Shown here piece by piece: positions 60,763 through 64,000 of a stretch of 64,000 nucleotides of DNA. Where the stretch lies: assembly GCA_003635265.1 (NCBI GenBank), contig PYIZ01000038.1, positions 24,986 to 88,985 on the forward strand. The letters are read 5' to 3'. Position 1 is the stretch's first letter; each line of letters opens with the position of its first letter. A model generated the notes under the pieces. That model was not told where the DNA came from, did not search any database, and saw only the letters and a list, made by a program, of their open reading frames with translations. The position numbers and the translations under genes are program-made. The stretch is from Candidatus Poribacteria bacterium (lineage in GTDB: Bacteria; Poribacteria; WGA-4E; PCPOR2b).

Positions 60763-61323
60763 TCACCACCGCATCGCAGCCTCACGATAGAGCGCAATCT
60801 GCTGCATACTGCGACGGATCTCAAGCTGGATTGACTTCCGTTGTCGGTTGGCATCTTTGATGATGATCGGCGCACGGAGTATATTGGTCATTGTAACCGC
60901 TCCCGACTGAAAGAAAATCCACATCTGCTGCTCGGTGTAGGGATTGACAATGTACTCCTGATCCGGCTCAAAGAAATCATACTTCGGGTATTCCAGTTCA
61001 ATTGTTTTGTCGTACCCGTCTAACACCAATTCTGGCGGTGCGGACTTCGGCGAATAGCCGCTGAGTTTGCATCGCTGAATCCGTATCGGGCTGCCGGATT
61101 TGTTGATAAGCCGCAGGGACACAATGATTGCAATACGATGATTATCATCACGGTTGATAAACCACGTATCATCTGTAATGGCTTCAATGGTGAATCCGGG
61201 AATCTGGCGTTTCTGATGATAGACAGCCGCAAACGCAATGACTGCTCCGATGCCAACAAGTGTCCAGAGACCGGTCGGCGTCGATAGGAATTCGAGCAGC
61301 TGTTTGAATATTTGTTCTAGCAC
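60763..61323 (-). CDS. Single-pass membrane hypothetical protein
   Basis: A 186-residue protein starting at GTG 61323 after GAGAGGAGGCGA. Residues about 15-35 (TPTGLWTLVGIGAVIAFAAV) form one transmembrane helix, followed by a soluble beta-rich domain (HRIAIIVSLRLINKSGSPIR, then IRIQRCKLSGYSPKSAPPEL) that looks immunoglobulin-like. The C-terminal helix is basic. Family and function are unknown. Upstream lies a TTCATTAG repeat and then pcm. Confidence 0.6.
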   Translation of the reverse strand: MLEQIFKQLLEFLSTPTGLWTLVGIGAVIAFAAVYHQKRQIPGFTIEAITDDTWFINRDDNHRIAIIVSLRLINKSGSPIRIQRCKLSGYSPKSAPPELVLDGYDKTIELEYPKYDFFEPDQEYIVNPYTEQQMWIFFQSGAVTMTNILRAPIIIKDANRQRKSIQLEIRRSMQQIALYREAAMRW

Positions 61324-61436
61324 CTCGCCTCCTCTCCTTAGTTCATTAGTTCAAGAGTTCACTAGTTCATTAATGAACCCATGCACCAATACTATCAACA
61401 GTTGCAAACTCGCACCATTGGTTATGATTTCACTCC
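61324..61436. repeat. TTCATTAG repeat between pcm and the membrane protein gene
   Basis: TTAGTTCATTAGTTCAAGAG and TTCACTAGTTCATTAATGAAC fill this short gap, followed by CAGTTGCAAACTCGCACCAT. The same CAGTTGAAAACTAGCGCC-like trailer is seen near 12544. Confidence 0.6.
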
Positions 61437-62108
61437 TCAATCAGGGGCACCGGTCATCGGTACAAAGCGAACGCCGCTAACGGTTTTGCACTCAATACCG
61501 TGCTCGGTCCTGTGAATCCGAACCAGATCTTGATGATAGTCACCGATCGGCAGTATCATGAGGCCGCCCTCCTCCAACTGCTTGATGAGACGATTCGGTA
61601 GCTTCTTCGGAGCAGCGGTCACAATTATCCGGTCGTAGGGCGCGTATTTTTCCCAACCGTAGTAGCCGTTGCCACATCTTTTATGGATATTTCGATAGCC
61701 GAAATCTTCAAACCGTTTCGACGCACTCTCCGCAAGTTCGGGGAGAATCTCGACGGTGTAGACCTGTTCAACTATTTCCGCTAAGACAGCGGTTTGATAC
61801 CCGCACCCTGTGCCGATCTCCAACACTTTTGACGATGTGTTCAACTCCAGCAGCTCGGTCATCAGCGCGACGATGTAGGGCTGAGAGATTGTTTGGTCAC
61901 ACTGAATTGGCATCGCATTGTCTTCGTAGGCAGCGTTCATGCTATCTGGATCGACGAATAGATGCCGTGGCACCTTCCGCATGACCTCTAGCACCCTTTT
62001 GTCTTTAACCCCGCGCTTTCGGATCTGTTCATCCACCATCTTCTCGCGCAAATCGGCGTAGTCGTCACTCACTAGTTCGTTCTGTGGATTTTTACGGCGG
62101 AAAAACAT
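61437..62108 (-). CDS. pcm: Protein-L-isoaspartate O-methyltransferase
   Basis: A 223-residue SAM-dependent repair enzyme that methylates isoaspartyl residues in damaged proteins. The family hallmarks are clear: EKMVDEQIRKRGVKDKRVLE, ISQPYIVALMTELLEL, the SAM-binding loop VLEIGTGCGYQTAVLAEIV and RIIVTAAPKKLP. ATG 62108 (MFFRRKNP) is preferred; the track's TTG start adds only two residues. Length is normal. It stands alone between a small lipoprotein and a membrane protein gene. Confidence 0.92.
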   Translation of the reverse strand: MFFRRKNPQNELVSDDYADLREKMVDEQIRKRGVKDKRVLEVMRKVPRHLFVDPDSMNAAYEDNAMPIQCDQTISQPYIVALMTELLELNTSSKVLEIGTGCGYQTAVLAEIVEQVYTVEILPELAESASKRFEDFGYRNIHKRCGNGYYGWEKYAPYDRIIVTAAPKKLPNRLIKQLEEGGLMILPIGDYHQDLVRIHRTEHGIECKTVSGVRFVPMTGAPD

Positions 62109-62216
62109 TGTCAATTACCTGACTTTTTGGCGACGTTCGAGAGATTGGTTTCTATTTTTTCTTTTTCGTATCCTGCTACAGATGAAGAACTCTAAAGGTT
62201 AAGCGGAAATCGGAGA

Positions 62217-62840
62217 TTACTGGAGTATGATTATTTTGGATGTTACTCCACCAACAAGGTCCCTAATCAATTCACCGTACAATCTTTCCGCATTTTTTTC
62301 GACGAAATATGGCATCCCATCTTCGATCCCTATTGATGCCGTTCCTCCCCTGCCAAATGTTCTGTTCCGACTGCTTAATCGCTGCCATAGTCTCTCACCT
62401 GTCTCGGTAGAAAACAGCTTGGCTGTGCAAACAACTTTGAGCTCCACTATATGACCGCCGCCACTGCCGCCATCTATTTCTGCTATTTCCATGAAATTAG
62501 ATGCAGAAATAGTCCCGACGAGTACAGCGGGGACTTTAAATTGTTCTCCAATGGCTTTGATGGTTGCAGCGTCGAGTGCTTGCCGATTGACTGCTTCTAG
62601 CACGGTATCCAAATCTCCTAACGCAAGGATTTCTATTTCGCCTTGCGTCTTGGAGATTGATTCTATGAAGTATTGCGTTGCCAGTGTACCGATTGAACCT
62701 TTTACATTCTTTAGGGTAAATGAAACGACCCCTACCCGTTTATATGGCGTGAGATCTAGGTTGGGGCGATACTCAATTTCTTTCGTTCCACAGCCACATA
62801 CTAACAAACATAGCATAAAACCAATAAACCGTTTCACCAT
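62217..62840 (-). CDS. Lipoprotein, possible CsgG/DUF799-like
   Basis: A 207-residue lipoprotein. ATG 62840 gives MVKRFIGFMLCLLVCGCGTK, a lipoprotein signal with the Cys at about residue 15-17. The mature part alternates strand and helix (YKRVGVVSFTLKNVKGSIGT, LATQYFIESISK, FKVPAVLVGTISAS), the layout of CsgG/LpoB-type proteins that sit in the outer membrane. GAAAGGAACTGAG precedes the start. It lies directly downstream of the truncated DNA glycosylase. The family placement is by pattern only. Confidence 0.6.
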   Translation of the reverse strand: MVKRFIGFMLCLLVCGCGTKEIEYRPNLDLTPYKRVGVVSFTLKNVKGSIGTLATQYFIESISKTQGEIEILALGDLDTVLEAVNRQALDAATIKAIGEQFKVPAVLVGTISASNFMEIAEIDGGSGGGHIVELKVVCTAKLFSTETGERLWQRLSSRNRTFGRGGTASIGIEDGMPYFVEKNAERLYGELIRDLVGGVTSKIIILQ

Positions 62841-62854
62841 TGTCTCAGTTCCTT

Positions 62855-63183
62855 TCAATGGCTACTAGACTCTCTTCCGGTCGGGCATTGGGCTCGCAAC
62901 ATGCACTTCTCACACTGGGGTGTCTTTTGGCATACCCGGGCACCGTGACGTACGATCAGGGCATGATATTGATTGAACAACTGGAAGTCGTGAGGGAGGT
63001 TTTCCATGAAAACCCTTCGCAGCCTGCCGTAATGGAACTTGCCGCTGAACCACCCCAACCGTTCCAATAAACGGTAGGTATAGGTATCAACGACGAAACT
63101 CGGCTTTTTAGCAGCGTAAAGCAGAATCGAGTCGGCTGTCTCTTCACCGATACCATAAATCGAAAGCAGCTCTTCCCTGAGAG
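62855..63183 (-). pseudogene. Nth/COG2231-type DNA glycosylase, 5'-truncated
   Basis: About 109 codons of the C-terminal half remain, open from the IS boundary. The helix-hairpin-helix is LLSIYGIGEETADSILLYAA, the catalytic Asp region FVVDTYTYRLLERLGW, and the iron-sulfur ligands C-x6-C-x2-C-x5-C are in VCQKTPQCEKCMLRAQC. G-I-G-x-E-T-A-D-S-I is typical of the COG2231 subgroup rather than classical Nth. The 5' part is missing because an IS5-family element lies at 63183 and beyond. The gene is therefore inactivated unless expressed from inside the IS. Confidence 0.75.
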
Positions 63184-64000
63184 CCTGTTTTAAAAGTCAT
63201 TTGATACGGTTTTGCATCAAGTAAATGGAAGCAATGTACACCATCGCTTCAGCGGTTTCGGCAGAGCGTTCATAGTCCAAAGTCAATCGGCGAAACCGAC
63301 CGAACCAAGAAAAGGTGCGTTCCACAATCCAACGTAATGGAACGACCACAAATCCCGATTGCCTAAGAGATGGGGCAATGTCCAATTGACACTGATGCGC
63401 CATATATAACCAGTCGCCTAATTTTCCACGATAGCCAGCATCGGCGCAGACTAACTGAATCGTTATGTGCCACCTAAAGATTTCTGTTAATAACTCTATT
63501 GCGACTCGGTTATCACTGATATTTGCATCAGTGACCTTCACCCGCAATGGAATGCCAATTGTATCGGTGACTATGTGGCGTTTACGACCTTTGACTTTCT
63601 TATGTGCATCAAAGCCGCGAGTATCTGCCAGTTCGGTCGTTTTAACGGATTGGCTGTCAATGATAGCTACTGTCGGTGAAGGTGCTTTGCCAATATCACA
63701 ACGGATTTGCTCGTGAAGTGCTTGATGAATCATAAGCCATGTGCCATCAGTTTTCCATTTTCTGAAATGGAAGTAGACCGTTTGCCATGGCGGCATCTGA
63801 TGCGGGAGCATTCGCCATTGACACCCTGATTTGACTATATAAAAGATAGCGTTGATAATTGCACGCATCTTCCACTTGAGAGGTCTACCTACCGGCGAAG
63901 GTTTTGGCAGATAAGGTAACAGTCGGCACCATTGGGCATCCGTCAAATCCGTGGGATAGTTTGTTTGGGTCATGTTTATGCCTTTCATTGGAGTTGGATT
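63183..64000 (-). mobile_element. IS5-family insertion sequence, right part outside the window
   Basis: The left terminus appears near 63183 (GAGCCTGTTTTAAAAGTCAT), where the glycosylase coding sequence breaks off. The element carries one transposase gene and runs to the window end, so its other terminal repeat and any target duplication cannot be seen. Confidence 0.7.
63197..63973 (-). CDS. IS5-family transposase (DDE)
   Basis: A 258-residue transposase of the IS5/IS1031-like group. The DUF4096-type N-terminus (YPTDLTDAQWCRLLPYLPKP) is followed by the DDE residues in AIIDSQSVKTTE, VCADAGYRGKLGDW and RWIVERTFSWFGRFRRL. The frame is intact with no stop or shift, so the copy may be recently active. 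The start at ATG 63973 follows AAAGGCATAA. It is oriented in the same direction as the disrupted glycosylase gene downstream. Confidence 0.9.
   Translation of the reverse strand: MTQTNYPTDLTDAQWCRLLPYLPKPSPVGRPLKWKMRAIINAIFYIVKSGCQWRMLPHQMPPWQTVYFHFRKWKTDGTWLMIHQALHEQIRCDIGKAPSPTVAIIDSQSVKTTELADTRGFDAHKKVKGRKRHIVTDTIGIPLRVKVTDANISDNRVAIELLTEIFRWHITIQLVCADAGYRGKLGDWLYMAHQCQLDIAPSLRQSGFVVVPLRWIVERTFSWFGRFRRLTLDYERSAETAEAMVYIASIYLMQNRIK

Noticed and set aside
1-64000. tRNA, rRNA, tmRNA, RNase P and SRP RNA genes
   Set aside because: I looked in the larger intergenic regions and found no CCA-type acceptor/anticodon patterns or conserved RNA signatures; a covariance search would be needed to exclude small ones.

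Overview
The window is a 64 kb chromosomal stretch from an uncultured, environmental, probably marine or sponge-associated bacterium. Three traits recall Candidatus Poribacteria or a Planctomycetes-like lineage: an expansion of phytanoyl-CoA dioxygenase (PhyH) family genes, mandelate racemase/enolase-superfamily and RraA-type genes, and very dense families of short palindromic intergenic repeats. This assignment is an inference from gene content, because no rRNA or other marker was available. I saw no tRNA, rRNA or CRISPR array.

Layout. 0.5-5.2 kb holds three tandem diverged copies of a large lipoprotein gene. 5.4-6.1 kb holds the remains of an ATPase plus TOPRIM-like pair. 6.1-7.25 kb has no convincing intact gene but has a compact cluster of five DnaA-box matches (an oriC candidate), a degenerate reverse-strand ORF and a near-consensus promoter followed by a hairpin. 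7.3-15.2 kb is a plus-strand catabolic run: three PhyH proteins, an RraA-like protein, two enolase-superfamily enzymes, a DMT transporter and a sugar isomerase/epimerase-like TIM barrel. 15.2-35 kb is almost entirely minus strand: a lipoprotein coupled to a TolB-like propeller, PepA, RfaE2, PhyH proteins, TPR and FRG-TPR proteins, an alpha carbonic anhydrase, then a glycan-type cluster (sialidase-like, glycosidase-like protein, MDR dehydrogenase, serine hydrolase, PhyH, Gfo/Idh/MocA oxidoreductases).

35-45.5 kb is mostly housekeeping: PbpC, PcrA helicase, GatC, GatA, a Uma2-type nuclease, a CtpA-type protease and HisF. 45.5-51.5 kb (minus) has a ThDP enzyme, a Nudix hydrolase, a seventh PhyH, bacterial XPB helicase and FolK. 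51.6-55.1 kb is a small accessory patch: an alpha/beta hydrolase, an inverted-repeat element, a frameshifted DUF4297-like nuclease remnant and a HEPN/MNT pair. 55.3-62.8 kb has an exported NagZ-like glycosidase, a second RraA protein, a cupin, DUF423, Pcm and small lipoproteins. The right edge is an IS5-family element that has truncated an Nth/COG2231-type DNA glycosylase gene.

The dominant biological theme is oxidative and dehydrative breakdown of complex carbohydrates or host-derived organics. Two of the seven PhyH proteins replace the iron-binding H-x-D with H-x-G, the substitution known from Fe(II)/2-oxoglutarate halogenases. Other points for follow-up are a HisF with Gln at the position of the catalytic Asp130, and several families of hairpin repeats, one of which shows matched changes in both stem arms and a second palindrome nested in its loop.
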